From NCBI RefSeq assembly GCF_017654505.1, contig NC_054553.1, forward strand, positions 11,420,049 through 11,484,048: a DNA stretch of 64,000 bases, read 5' to 3'. Made by a program: the position numbers and the translations under genes. Shown one piece after another: positions 1 to 12,143 of this stretch. Position 1 is the first letter of the stretch; each line of letters opens with the position of its first letter. The stretch is from Polyodon spathula (lineage: Eukaryota > Chordata > Actinopteri > Acipenseriformes > Polyodontidae). The notes beneath the pieces are model-generated. The model was not told the origin of the DNA. It ran no database searches and saw only the letters and a program-made list of their open reading frames with translations.

Positions 1-1315
1 CATCTGTGTGCAATTAAGGTGTTTCACATGATTTCAGGTTAAATACACTTGTCTCTGGGATGTCCTACAGTTGGTTGGTACATTTCCTAACAAAAACTAC
101 ATCATGAAGACGAAAGAACATTCAAAGTAAATCTGGAATAAGCACCAATCAGGGGTAGGATATAAGAACATTTCCAAGGCATTGAATCTCCCCTGGAGCA
201 CAGTAAAGTCCATTATTAAGAAATGGAGAGAATATGGCACAACTGTTAATCTGTCTAGAACAGGCCGTCCTCAGAAAGTGAGTAACGGGCGAGAAGAGCA
301 AGAGGCCTATGGCAACTCTAAAGGAGTTACAGTCTTCCACGGCTGAGCTGGGAGACACTGTGCATATGGCAACAATAGCTGAGCTGGGAGACACTGTGCA
401 TATGGCGGGTGCTTCACAAAACTGGCCTTTATGGGAGAGTTGCAAAAAGAAAGCCAGTGTTGAAAAAAAACTCACATCAAATCTAGGCTAGCCAGAAAGC
501 ATGTGGGAGACTCAGACCAAGTGGAAGAAGATTCTATGGTCTGATGAGACCAAAATAGAGCTTTTTGGCCTCAATCCTAAACGCTATGTTTGGCGCAAGC
601 CTAACACGGCACATCATCCTGAGAACAGAATCCCTACCATGAAGCATGGTGGTGGCAGCATCATGCTATGGCGATGCTTCTCTGCATCATGGCCTGGAAA
701 GCTTGTGAAGATAGAGGGCAAAATGGATGCAGCAAAGTACAGAGAAATCCTGGAGGAAAACCTGTTGAAGTTTGCAAGAGACCTGGGACTTGGGAGAAGA
801 TTAATCTTCCAGCAGGACAATGACCCCAAACATACAGCCAAAGCCACACTGGAGTGGCTTAAAAACAAAAAGGTCAATTTCCTGGAGAGGCCCAGTCAAA
901 ACCCAGACCTCAATCCAATTGAGATTATATGGAAAGCGTTGAAAATTGCTGTTAACCAAAGGTCCCCATTCAACTTGATGGAGCTTGAACAATTTTGCAA
1001 AGAATGGGCAAAAATTGCAGTGTCCAGATGTGCAAAGCTGGTAGACTTATCCAAATAGACTCATGGCTGTAATTGCTGCCAAAGATGCCTCTACCAAATA
1101 TTGACTCAAGGGGGTGAATACTTAAGCAATCAATTATTTTCTGTTTTGTATTTGCAATTCATTTAAAACAATTTGTAGATTTTATTTTTCACTTTGCCAT
1201 TATGGACTTTGATGATCAGTGGTAAAAACTCCTAATTAAATCAATTTTGATTCCATGTTGTAACACAATAAAATGTGGAAAAGTCCAAGGGGGTGAATAC
1301 TTTGGAGAGCCACTG
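1..1315 (+). mobile_element. Tc1/mariner-type DNA transposon, degenerate, 5' end outside the window
   Basis: The plus strand encodes the C-terminal catalytic part of a Tc1-like transposase at 501-1058. WSDETK supplies the first Asp, QQDNDPKHT the second, and NPDLNPIE the Glu; the second Asp and the Glu are separated by 34 residues, which is the DD34E signature. An upstream piece at 309-491 is in a separate reading segment that ends in a stop at about 488, so the protein is broken. The right terminal repeat ends in GAGAGCCACTG at 1315, followed by the TA target dinucleotide at 1316-1317. The left terminus lies before base 1. A cut-and-paste enzyme of this family would act on its own terminal inverted repeats; this copy looks inactive. 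Confidence 0.9.
501..1058 (+). pseudogene. Tc1-like transposase catalytic fragment (DD34E)
   Basis: This 185-residue open segment holds the DDE catalytic core of the element. The motifs are WSDETK near residue 15, an HGGGSIMLW block near residue 50, QQDNDPKHT near residue 110 and NPDLNPIE near residue 140. The N-terminal paired-like DNA-binding domain is missing or scrambled. The junction upstream of the ATG reads through a stop and what looks like a deletion compared with usual Tc1 transposases. The start shown is the first ATG of the open segment, not a believable native start. A function in the host is unlikely. Confidence 0.8.
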
Positions 1316-1391
1316 TACAGTGGGGGAGACGTTTATGGTAGTACTAAAAGTAAATGAAGCACAAATTACATTTCTAAGGGAAATAAAAGGC

Positions 1392-1436
<45 letters not shown>

Positions 1437-1807
1437 GGAAGATCTACAAGAGAAGAAACCTAGACCAGAGAACTCTCAATGTGTTCTGGACAGATTCCCT
1501 CGCTACATGTACTACTGTGAAGCAGTTACTCATGTTAAGCAGGTGGTTGCAGTTTAAGATATCTAATAATAACAACTGCATACAAACATCTCCACTGGAC
1601 AACCACAGCGAAGGGGAACAAAAAGACAGCAACTTGTTAAAATCAAGTCTATATCTATACAGAGTTCTCAATAGAAGCAATATTATTTTCTTCATATCTT
1701 AAACTCCATAGCAAACATAGCTAACAAGTTTTGAACCATAGGTCTTCAGCTCAATTACAGACGACACAGGAATAGACTAAGGAGTCAGTTAATGAGGTTT
1801 AACTTCA
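1316..1807. other. Intergenic stretch with a 33-T homopolymer
   Basis: A run of 33 T covers 1398-1430. Otherwise I see no gene, and short open frames on both strands have no recognisable motif. The right side borders the COX7B 3' end. Confidence 0.6.
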
Positions 1808-1813
1808 TTTATT
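1808..1813 (-). terminator. COX7B: COX7B polyadenylation signal (AATAAA on minus strand)
   Basis: The plus strand reads TTTATT here, i.e. AATAAA on the minus strand, about 146 bases after the COX7B stop. The transcript end is inferred at about 1785-1800. Confidence 0.55.
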
Positions 1814-1958
1814 ACACCAATTATGTCACAACAAATGACAAAACTAGTTAGATCACCAGCATGTGTGCAGATGGTATTTATACATCCTATATATTTCAGC
1901 AGAACAGTTCAAAATATGTTTTTAGGTTTTGCTTCAGTAGTTCAAAGCTGTGGTTTCT

Positions 1959-4697
1959 TTACTCCTCTTTCCATTCTTTGGGGGTGATCTTGCCGACTGG
2001 TGAAAGGTTCCAGGTAATGCCGGTCTGTGTTGCAACCTGCAAGATATTAAACAAGCAGTAAATATACTTTCAGAGACCAATGAGGAACATGTTGGAGTAT
2101 ATAAAGGATATTGTTTGTAAAGATTATAAAAAAAAAGGAGAACCGTACAGGATATTGTAGTGTTTCAATAGAGCAACATGTGGCTCCATGTATCCTGCAG
2201 ATTGTACATTCATAGAAGCAATACATCTGCTGCTAAAACATGCCCTAGCCACCCTGTATTAGCCTATTTCTCTCTGTGCAGTAGCAATCTGAAGGTGCAA
2301 TATAGAGCAAGATCACAATATAACTTGCTAGGAAAGTGCACAGAAAGCTGGCTGCCTAAATATCCAACAATAAATCAATGATGACTAAAATATACAGTCG
2401 CTCCCAGTTAAATCCAATTTCATGGCACTGATCTTAACACATTTAGTTACAGTTTACTGGTGTAATGACAGGTAAATATATGTATACACTTACGTATGTC
2501 CAGACACCCCCACAGAAGAGTATTCCAGAGACTAGAAGCATGTTGCCATACTTTTGATGAAAATTTGGTCCAGCTTCGTGGTGGCATTGTCTCACTGCAG
2601 CTTGGCGGATGCCACGTGCTGAAACACACAAAACAAATACGATTAGGGTACACTATATTTAAAGAGTTGATCTATTAATGTACTCCTCCTTGTACGTAAG
2701 GCTGGAGTGATGCACAGATCCACCGAATCGTTTGATCATAAATCGACGGTCAAAAGTAGCCTGCTTGGCCAGAAGCATCTTCAGCATCCCAGCAACATCA
2801 GTCCCCAGCGAGCAGGCTTTCAGCAAGGCTGGACAGACTCTTTAAAACACATGTTCCTCTTTAAAAGCAAAGAACATGGATGCCATCCTCTTTCTTAAAA
2901 ACACAATATTAAAAAATGGGCACCAAGATACAGGATTTTTTTTTTTGTTATGTTGTTGAAGACGCACCATCCGTTACTTGGACTGACTTGTTTACTTACT
3001 CAATTGACTTGTGCTTTTACCACCGCTCTGCACTAATCAAGGTGAGACTTTTTTTAAGAGGAGTTATTTAGTAGCTATTCGGTATATTAACAGCAGCTCA
3101 ATGTTTTACTGCTGTTAGTGTTGGTGATATATCCTCACTTCTCCATTTCATTCAGGATAGTTGGGCAGTGAACTCTGTTCTGCAGAACAGCTCAGCCAGT
3201 CATTACCTTAATGAATTACTAATAAATAACCTGCAAACTGTTTATTATTGAAGTCTGGCAGACCTGCTGTCTTGCTCATTGTGACAAACTAACCTGCAAA
3301 AGGGAGATGCAGCTTTTACATATTACAAAATGTTGGGATGCCAGTACATTCACAGACTGAAAAACTCCCAGAGTGTAACGGAGACAGACCTACAGGTCCA
3401 GAGTACAAAATGTGGGAATCAACTGGGAAAAAGAGATAATGGTGCGTCTCTGCACAACAGTGTTCCAGAACTATTTAGAATATTTAGCTACAGGCTTGTT
3501 TTTGTCACAACCAGACCCCCTCATGCATACTGAATGGGTGCAAAATTGGGATTTACAAATGTAATCAAGTATCTAGTTCAACTAACTATTGATAGAGAAT
3601 GAGGAATTCGACTACAGAAGCAGCACTTTGTGTTGGTTTAGACCAACCAGATCACCAAGGTCACGACTAAAAGAAGCTGCTGTCTAAATAAGTTTGATTC
3701 CATCTGCTATTCAACTGATAAATCCACAAGACTTTGTACTCCTTACCGGGTATAATTCTTTGGACCACAACAACGAAACGTTTTCAAGCAAACAAACTGT
3801 ATATGGCAGTATATTGAGATTATATAGCATCAACGTAAAACATACGTATTTCTTTTTTATATTTAAAACGTATTTTAAGACTATTTTGCAGTGTTTGTTT
3901 TTCAAATAGGTTTGTATGTTTAATATAATATTATTTAAGACAACTAAACCAGATTTAAATCACAGATTGCTCCCTTAGTGGTTTACTGAGGCGAGCGTTT
4001 AACTGTTACTGCTGTGCCACAATACTGAGAGCACTACCCATGCCTACTTGCTTGGTGACCTCTGTAAACATAAAGACAGGCACAGATTTAATGCCAATTT
4101 ATCAATTATAAAAAAAAAACTTAAAAAAGACTCCATTTGTAACACTTTCACACCTATTTTACTATGGCCAGAAAGGTCGAGTATAACACAATTCGAATAA
4201 TCACCAACCCACCTGAACATCTGTGAAATAAGCGCTCAAAATAATGTACTAAAAACTGATTCGTAAAAGGCCTTTGCAAGGTCATGTGGTATTTTTTTTT
4301 TTTTTTTGTACTGGTAACATCTCGCAAAATGTACATACTGCCAGAGCGTTATTACTTAAACCAAACGTGCAATGGACTGTTTCAGATGATGTTCAATATA
4401 GCCAGGATGCACCTGTGTGTTAATTGAAAACATGTTTTTATGGGCAATTATAATTTGGATGCAAAGCTGCAATTAGATACATGTATGCTTTTTTCGCTAT
4501 CTACTAATTTTATAATACAAATATATCAGCGTACTGTAACTTACCGGCGAACCTGACAACAATTTATTTGGCATTTTATTTTTTTATTTTCCAGGAATTA
4601 TGAAATGGATAGGGTACAAGGGTGTTAAAATTGAGGTATTAAATTTTGTTTCAGTCTCACCAGTGAAGTTCATCGCTGTTTTTGCCAAAGGAAACAT
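1959..4697 (-). CDS. COX7B: Cytochrome c oxidase subunit 7B, mitochondrial (three coding exons)
   Basis: Coding exons on the minus strand are 4697-4661, 2618-2494 and 2036-1959, joined by GT-AG introns and giving 79 residues; human COX7B has 80. Exon 1 encodes MFPLAKTAMNFT, the start of the cleavable mitochondrial presequence. Exon 2 completes it and encodes the matrix-side FHQKYGN motif plus the single membrane helix ending FCGGVWTY. Exon 3 encodes VATQTGITWNLSPVG and the KEWK tail. The mature protein would be a one-helix subunit of complex IV in the inner mitochondrial membrane. The splice phases (1, then 0) make one clean reading frame. Identification rests on recalled similarity to vertebrate COX7B. 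The gene is head-to-head with AKAP17B, with tRNA-Leu between them. Confidence 0.93.
2037..2493 (-). other. COX7B intron 2
   Basis: The donor is GTAAGT at 2493 and the acceptor CAG at 2039-2037 on the minus strand. No embedded gene was seen. Confidence 0.8.
2619..4660 (-). other. COX7B intron 1
   Basis: The donor is GTGAGA at 4660 and the acceptor TTTCAG just before 2618 on the minus strand. The 2-kb intron has short A/T runs and no feature that I can name. Confidence 0.75.
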
Positions 4698-5127
4698 CGT
4701 TCTTGTCTTCCTTGCAGCTGCTCTCGGACTACACGAAATACCCTTGAACAGTGAAAAACAAAATGGCCCTTTCACCGGAAGTGTGTTATAAAGGAATTTA
4801 AAATATCTCCTTTTGTTTATTTACTATTATACATGTGGTCATACATTTCTATACTTAAATATCAATCACTGCATTTGTTTTAAATAAATGTGTTATTTAT
4901 ACAAAAATAAATATAACGTGGCGTAAACCTTGAACAATGCTTTCTGGGAAATGTAGTTTTAATGTTACTGTACTTTTACTTTTAAAAAATATATATCGAT
5001 TGCAAATGTATTCATTTGATATTTTATTTTATTATTAATTACAAGATGCACAGAGATAAAATGTTTTAAAAATGCGTTTCTAAAAAGTAACCTTAACATC
5101 AATAAGTTCAGTAGTGCTAGCGTCAGT

Positions 5128-5235
5128 GTCAGGATGGCCGAGTGGTCTAAGGCGCCAGACTCAAGGACTAAAATCCTTCCCGTTGGGGTTTCTGGTCTCC
5201 GTATGGAGGCGTGGGTTCAAATCCCACTTCTGACA
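5128..5235 (+). tRNA. tRNA-Leu (anticodon CAA) with a 24-nt intron
   Basis: GTCAGGA at 5128-5134 pairs with TTCTGAC at 5228-5234, leaving A as the discriminator base. An A-box-like GGCCGAGTGG follows the acceptor stem, and the B box GGTTCAAATCC lies near the 3' end. The anticodon CAA is at 5162-5164. An intron at 5166-5189 splits the anticodon loop one base 3' of the anticodon, as in other vertebrate tRNA-Leu(CAA) genes. A long variable arm (GTCTCCGTATGGAGGC) marks it as a leucine tRNA. Downstream runs of T at about 5240 and 5256 could serve as the RNA polymerase III terminator. It would decode UUG. Confidence 0.95.
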
Positions 5236-5530
5236 CATCTTTTTAAATTAATTTTTTAACATCTAACAATTTTTTCTATTTATTTATTTATTTTTTTAAT
5301 AAATATTGAGTAAAAATCCAAATAATTTCATTTAAATGTGAGGCTAGGGAGTTTAAAGATGTAATAACTAATAAAATACATATTTTAAAATAATATTTCT
5401 ACGTGATAATCACAGCAATAGAGGCGTGTAAAATATATTGATAGAACTGGTTTACTGATAAAACAAATGATTGCAACAACAAATTTAATGAAATAAGTTT
5501 AGACGTTTAAACATAAAATAAATTGCAGCT
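5236..5530. other. A+T-rich spacer between tRNA-Leu and the AKAP17B promoter
   Basis: Poly-T and poly-A runs only; no gene seen. Confidence 0.6.
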
Positions 5531-5539
5531 GTGAAATCT

Positions 5540-5727
5540 ACAGCAGCAGCTTCAACAGGAAGGAGGAAGCGTGTTCTCGTTGCGCTTGCTCTGTCACAGC
5601 AAACCCGGTAATGTCAGAGAGAGTGGTTGTTTGTCGGAGGTGGTTTACCAAAGGTAGACCACAGTACAGCTAAAGAACAATAATCGGTACAGAAAACACG
5701 GTTAATAAAGTAAAGGCGTCAAAAGGA
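5540..5727 (+). other. AKAP17B: Probable untranslated first exon and promoter of AKAP17B
   Basis: The first coding exon of AKAP17B starts with an acceptor 15 bases before its ATG, so an upstream untranslated exon must exist. This locally less A+T-rich stretch has several CpGs (CGTTGCGCTTGC near 5578), lacks the usual T runs, and ends in AAAAGGAG followed by GTAGGT at 5728, a good donor. Transcription start and exact limits are inferred. It lies 0.9 kb from the divergent COX7B start. Confidence 0.35.
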
Positions 5728-8700
5728 GGTAGGTGCATATAAAATACTGGGTGACAGTTTCTGCTCGCCCATTCGGACGCCTGTGTCTTTTTAGTTTCGT
5801 ATTGCTTTTTGTTGTTTTAAAACTTGCCATAAACTGGGCTGGCTAGGTCCACTTTAACCCTGAAGGAAAGCACGTAAATAAATTTTAAAAAAGTGTTGAT
5901 GTGTTGTAGGTGGCGTCCATTTCGTTGAAAACATTTACCAAGTAAACAGCTTGGATTAATTTACTTTCCTTTCACCGTTTCCTTTTTCAAAAACGTCAAG
6001 TGGACTTGTTTTTGTTCGATTTTGCTCCTTTTTTAAAAACAACTTATTTCAGTCTGCATGGTTATAATTTTGGTGTAACTTGGTTCGCGCAGAGAGATAG
6101 TGAGATGTGAAAAGTCGTTAACTCACACCAGTATGGTCTACCACACCATCTGGTCTATTAGTATAAACCGCGGATAGCGTCCTCCTTTTAACTGTATGTT
6201 AACTATGGTCATGTAGACTGGTAATATTCATCTTCAAAAAATCCAATAGAAGAGCTCCATCTCAGTGGCTTTGTAGAGGCAGATCTTTGAAGGATTGCAT
6301 AAAGAGAGGATCTTGATTTAAGATAAAAAAAAAATGTTGCACCACAGGCTCCATTTCTTATGGGTTATGTGAGTATGCCTCTGCTTTCTTATGATCATGT
6401 TTTTATATCAAAGAAAAGTAATCCCAAGAAGTAATTAGGAATACAGTTTTTTCTATTCAGTAATCAGTTGCTCTCGAACACTGACAGCACCCAATTGATT
6501 ACAGAGGTTGGTAAACAATACAGAAGATTTCCTCAGGGTTTTGTTTTTGTATTACATACTGTAGTTGCACTAATAGACCCTGCTGCACTGCATGTCACAT
6601 GAGAAAACTTCCTTCCCAGGAAACTGCTTGCCTTCATTTTCCAGTTTAGCTGCAGCCAATAGGGAATCTATACTCCATAGGCAGATTATATTGTCTGCCC
6701 TCTGGTACTCCACATGAGCTCTCTTGTAATTTCTCCTGACTGTTTTAACTCCTGTGAAATGTTGTCCTTCATAACAACAAGATGAAAAAGCATGATTGTT
6801 GTGGAAGAACAGGACTCATTGTGTGCTAGGAGGATGCTGATACTATTTAAGAGACGATTTGTACTCGGTGGCGCTGTGTACTCTTTATAGTGGGGGTGCT
6901 GAAAGCCATTGACTAAAGCTGTAACCCCTGGGCAAACGTTAAGAGCAATCAAATCGAAAAGTATCCTCGCTGTTCTGATCCTCTTAAATACTGTGAGAAA
7001 TGTTTACAGTTGTATTTTAGTTCCAGTGGTCGTTGCCGGCAAGAACAATCAACAGGCTCCAAAGGCTGACGCGCTCTGATGTCATACTTTTTTCATGAGG
7101 AAATGGACAGCTGGTGTGTCCAGAATGTCACTGTGTTTTTAGTGCTGCTCCCCAGTTATCTGCATTTGTGACGAGCTCATTGTAGCATGTGGTGCTGCTG
7201 AAGAATTTACAAAAAAATCTGATTTTTTTTTTTTTGGGGACGTTTCCTATAACCGTTCTGTTGTATACAAGATTCTAATGTGCTCCAAGTGCTAGCCAAC
7301 AAAATATGTTGCGACAGTCAGTGCTGTTTTCTTAACTTTTATTTTTTTGGAGCATTTCATAGTATTGTGGAATCACCCTGGATTGGATCAACCACCTAGT
7401 TGTAGTGAGATGTAGCTCTAAAAAGACTTGCTTGGTGAAATTCAGGTGAATTCACTAGTGCTGTAATATTCTCTGTAGTAAAACCAAGGGGTGACTAAAA
7501 GCTGGTCAGATCAGATGGTTCATATAGTAATACACTCTACAGCAAGGCTAATCATTTTTAATATTCAAAGTGTATTCCGAGTCTGTTCTGTATAAACATA
7601 GACCTACATATGTAGTTCTGTACACCATAACTTTGTACTACTGTAATTAATTAAGAACGCTTATCCTGCTTCCAAACATTTCCAACACCGTAGTTTATTC
7701 TGGAATGTTTGATTTAAAAAAAAAAGAACAAAAAACAGAATCAACACTTGACACCAATTGTTTACTTGAAGTTTTTAAGCATTGAAGCATTTTAAGTACA
7801 GTTCCTCAAGGACCAATTACTACATGCTTTGTAGTACAATTCATTCTGGGTGCTTTCCCAGGTACTTTCATGTGCAGACACTCCAGATTGTAGCAGACTA
7901 CAGGTAAGGGGGTCCAGGTTTGGATTGGCATGCTTTCAGAAATCCTTTATTTATTCAGCTTTTTTTTTTTTTAAATTTATTGGAAGCTATCAGTTAAGAA
8001 AATGTATTGGTTGCTTTGTGCAGAAATGGTGTCTCACTATAAAAGGAGCTTGTTGGAGAAACATGCTGTTTGTATATTATTTTTGTAGCTTGAAACACAA
8101 GAGACACAACTACCATGCATGATAAATACTTACACATACTGTAATGACCATAGCATAATAGTTTAGACTTGGACGTAGACAGAGTTCAGACCCAGTGAAG
8201 AGGACAGCAGGTGGCTAGGGGTACCTCGTGGGCAACCCTGTCGCGGTAGGACCCCCCCCCCCCCATCTTTATTTCTGAAAGTGGCATATGTTGGAAAACA
8301 TGGAAAGAAGTTTGAATGCAATATAAGATACACATGTTTGCAGGTTTGTACTCTGTTAGTTTTAAAAGGAGATTATCAGAGAAGGTATAATAACTGGTAA
8401 ATGCGAGATTGCAAGATTGCACTGACGACCGCTGTCTGACTGCTGGAATAAACACAATCACACATTGCTGGAGGAATCAATGCATTCAAGAGATAACAAA
8501 GGTTAAGCATAAATGAATAAAGGGCCACACCAAGACAACACCATCTTAGGCACGACACATACATGAGACTCTCCACAGGGGGTTGCCCAGGGTGATTGAA
8601 TCCACAAAGAGAAGAAAGGAGGGTGGGGCTGTTTTGTTTTGTTTTGAACTTAAGTTTTGTACCGTGCAGTTTGCATATGAAAGTGTGATCTGTCCTGTTT

Positions 8701-8950
8701 TGCTTTGAGCATTCTTTTTGTTTCCGGAATTAAACCTGTATATATTGAATAAACCAAACTTATAGCTGAAGAAAATGACTGTGCATTTCTTTCATCAAGA
8801 AACAACTACTCACTACTTTAAAAAAAAACTACCTCCGAGCTCCTGAGCGTGAATCTCAGCTATTGGCCCAGACAAAGGAGTCGCTACAAACAGTGAGCAG
8901 AAGATGCCGTACTGTGTGGGGAGCAGCCAGGAAATTGCCTAACCTGGGCC
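5728..8950 (+). other. First part of the proposed AKAP17B intron 1
   Basis: No coding signal was recognised. Short homopolymers occur, such as T runs near 7220 and a C run near 8250-8264. The text is consistent with intron sequence. Confidence 0.4.
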
Positions 8951-8956
8951 AAAGAC

Positions 8957-9892
8957 TCCATTCACACTTACTGAGCCGGCCTTGGGCCGTCTCTGGGCCG
9001 CCTCAAATTTTTGTTCACAGTTGAGGTTTTAGGAGGCCTAAGTGCGTTCACATATGTGGCTGAAAAGGAAGCCTAAATTGTGGCAGAGTGCTTGTTGAGA
9101 ATGTAAACAGTGACGTAAACACTGCATTCCCAGAAGTCAACATAAGAGATTGAGCTGGGAAATTTGCAAACATAAATATGGCCATCTTATTTTTTGCAAC
9201 ACTGTTGGTACTGTAATTATTGCATAAGATACGATAAAGGCGTGTGTTGACAGTGCAGTCGGTTACTGTGGAAAGAAGCGATCGTGTTGGATCATGCGTA
9301 AATACAGCAAACAAGGACATGTACATTACCTTAGTCACAATACAGATTATTATATTAATGGTGACTGAATATGCAATGTCATATGCATTATTTATCAATA
9401 CGATGAAGAAATACTTACCATTCATGACTGACCCATCATCATCGTCAAAAGTGTCGGTATATTCAGTGCATTCCCCATTGCTGTTTTCCCGGCTGGAGGC
9501 TGTAGGTTCCATAAAATCCAAGATCCGTGGTGGGTTTATCTCTGGCCTGCTGCTCAGTATTTCCGAAGGTTCTCGGGGAAAAAACTTGCAGGTTTTTCTC
9601 TGAACTCCACTGAAAAGGAGGTATCTGATAGCCCTTTGTACCACAGAGATAACACAGACTTAAAGGAGATAGCTGCTTCTGCATCCAGCGCTCCAGGAAT
9701 ATCACAGACATTTGCAGAGCTTTTTGAGATGTTATAGTAATAAAATAAGGCCAGCCCAGGGCCTGCGTTGGGTTCACACATACAGATAGGCCGGCCCCGA
9801 GGCGGCATTGATACTTTTGGCCGCATCGAAAAGCTGGTCTAAATTTCACCTGGCCCAGGGCTGCCAGCCTAAAGCGCGAGTGTGAACAGGGT
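8957..9892 (-). mobile_element. Harbinger/PIF-like transposon fragment carrying part of a Myb-like accessory protein
   Basis: The two ends carry roughly inverted sequences: TTCACACTTACTGAGCCGGC near 8960, and its counterpart beginning GTTCACACTCGCG on the minus strand near 9890. Both are followed by a TGGGCC-rich block. Between them, an open minus-strand segment (9048-9644) includes EILSSRPEINPPRILDF, then a serine- and acid-rich tail, then a possible splice donor (GGTAAG) at about 9420. This reminds me of the linker found in Harbinger-associated Myb/SANT-like proteins. No DDE transposase is present and no clean target duplication was found. The family assignment is tentative. Confidence 0.4.
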
Positions 9893-11852
9893 CAAAGTTT
9901 GTTCAGTTCTTTTTTGTATCACCACGTCTTACCAGGGTCAGAGTTTGTTTAGTTATTGTCCAGGAAAGGATTAGTTTCTGGATTTTGAATCCCGCGCGAC
10001 GGTATAGGAAGAGAGTAAACAGAACCTCCTGTTGTAGAAGTTTTCAGTCTGTGTCTGATTTGCAGCGAGTGATGAGGTCATTGTAATCTTGTCTTCTATT
10101 CATGTTAACCGTTACATAAGCATGATAGGTGGAAAATGCAGATTGTTTTTATTCTTCCTGGCTTAGGTGTCATCCTCATCTGTAGTCAGTGCTCATGCAT
10201 GACGAAGCTGTTGCAAGGTCCATAAAATATAAAATGAAACTATCTGACCTATATGATTTTTTTTTTTTTAAAACAATTTTCTTCCAAGCAAAATAAAGTA
10301 AATTTCAATTGCAAGCTATAATTAAGGGCATGTTGTGGCATGTTATAAGCTAATATTATGGAAATCCATTAAAGTAAAAAAACCCATTGCCCAATAAGTC
10401 CTCTCAAAATTAACTTTTTCAGAGCAGGGCTTGAGTGTCACTTGGAAGTGTTTCATCAGTAAGCAATGCTTCTACAATAGGTGGCATTAGCAGTGGCTTT
10501 ATTGGCTGTTCCTTCCATCGTTGATTAAAACAGAAAGGCTGACCTCCATAGAAAACAACGGGAGAGCAGTACCCAGTTGTTGTATACTGAGCATCAAACG
10601 AAACTTATCACTTATTTGGATAAAACTCACTAGATGTGATCAAAAAATGACAAACTGTTTTACAGCAGGTGCAGTGACTTTTTATTGTGCTGATTAATTT
10701 GATATTAAATTGATATGACGAAGATGCTGCAAAATGATCTGTTAATCTTGGGCAGGTGTTGTGACTCTTTGTCTCCCAGTTTGTGGCCTGTCATTGACAG
10801 AGGGGCCATTCCTTGCCAACTGAACCAGAAAAGGGACATTTTGTTGCCAGTCTGTCTCAGATTTTCCTAGACAAATTCACCTGGGAGTTTTCTGACATGC
10901 TGAGTTCAGAAATGACAGCCATTATTTTTTTTTAAATGTCCCCTTCGACCTGTGACCTTGCAAATGTCAACCTAATATGAGAAAGGGACCTTGACCAGAA
11001 AAATCACCCTGGGTGCAATTTAGATGCTACCATCATGTGTAGCTCCTCGTTCTACTAGTATTGAAAAGGGCTTTTTAGAAAAAAATACTAGAAGCACCCT
11101 ACTCACTTCTGGCGAATTGCCAGACAAGGGGTAAGTGATGGGTTTTATTTGACTTTCAGCCCAACCCTTTACCCTGTAGGAGATGTGGGTCCTAAAATGC
11201 AAGTATTGCTGTAAGAACCTTAGGAACCAGTCTTCCAAATTATATGACAAACTGGTCATTAGTCCCAGTGCCACCACTGGTCATTATGCCCACATAAAAT
11301 TTTAATTTTTGCTATTTGTACTAAGTTTAGGCTGTAATAATTTGCGTGGGAGGGACTCCAACAAATCACCCAAAGATATGTTTGGATACATGTTGGAGAT
11401 CTACAAGCATCAAGCAAAATATTATCTCAAAACAGTGTCCAATGTGAATGTGTACGGTAAGTTTGCAGTTAGTTATATTCGGCTTGCTACTATTCGATTT
11501 TTATTTTTTTGCCATATCGATAATTAATATCAACGTTTATTGGAAAGAATTTACCATTTTTTCGATCATTATTTTTTAATTTCAAGCACAGAGTGGGTAA
11601 AATCGACAATTATGCTTTTAAAAAAAAAAAAACTAAATTTTTTATGCCATTGAAAAACGTCTCATTTAGCGAAACCCCTAAATGTTTGGTCAAAGCTGAG
11701 CTATACATTTAAAAATGGTCTCAAAAAAACCCTAGTAAACGCATCATATAAAAGTGTATTACACAGACTTTATAGCATACATTTACAAGTGAATGTAATA
11801 TGCACGGAACAAAACATCAGATAGTTAAACAGAACTGACTTGCACTTCTTAT
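9893..11852 (+). other. Intron-like sequence without recognised gene
   Basis: This is a continuation of the proposed AKAP17B intron 1. A- and T-rich runs occur near 10259 and 11620. No motif, RNA gene or repeat end was identified. Confidence 0.4.
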
Positions 11853-12011
11853 TCAGAGTCTGAGCTCTCTTTCTCTTGCTTTAGCACAGCCAGACTCGGA
11901 GTCACTGGAAGGCAAGGCAGACGGGCTCGCTTCGTTCTGCCGCTGAGACTTCAGCTGTCGGCCAGGGTATTGTGCACAATATTCATTAAGTGTTTTTCTC
12001 TTTCGTCCCAT
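11853..12011 (-). pseudogene. Short basic ORF resembling the N terminus of a transposon-encoded protein
   Basis: A 52-codon open frame on the minus strand begins MGRKRKTLNEYCAQY and then becomes serine-rich. A basic start followed by a short low-complexity linker is common at the N terminus of hAT- or ZMYM-type transposon proteins. Only this fragment is visible, and the recognition is weak. It lies 130 bases from the next proposed element. Confidence 0.22.
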
Positions 12012-12143
12012 TTTCAAATCAAACTAGTAACTGTCACCGTATGCCTAAAACAAAAGCTTACGTACACCTTAACCCACTAATTTCAAAGTAGGTGCTGTAG
12101 CTGGCAAATGGGAGCATTCTAGCACTGCTTCAGTCAACGAGAG

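Noticed and set aside
614..992. Open frames on the minus strand opposite the Tc1 transposase
   Set aside because: They are shadows of the transposase frame, with no motif of their own.
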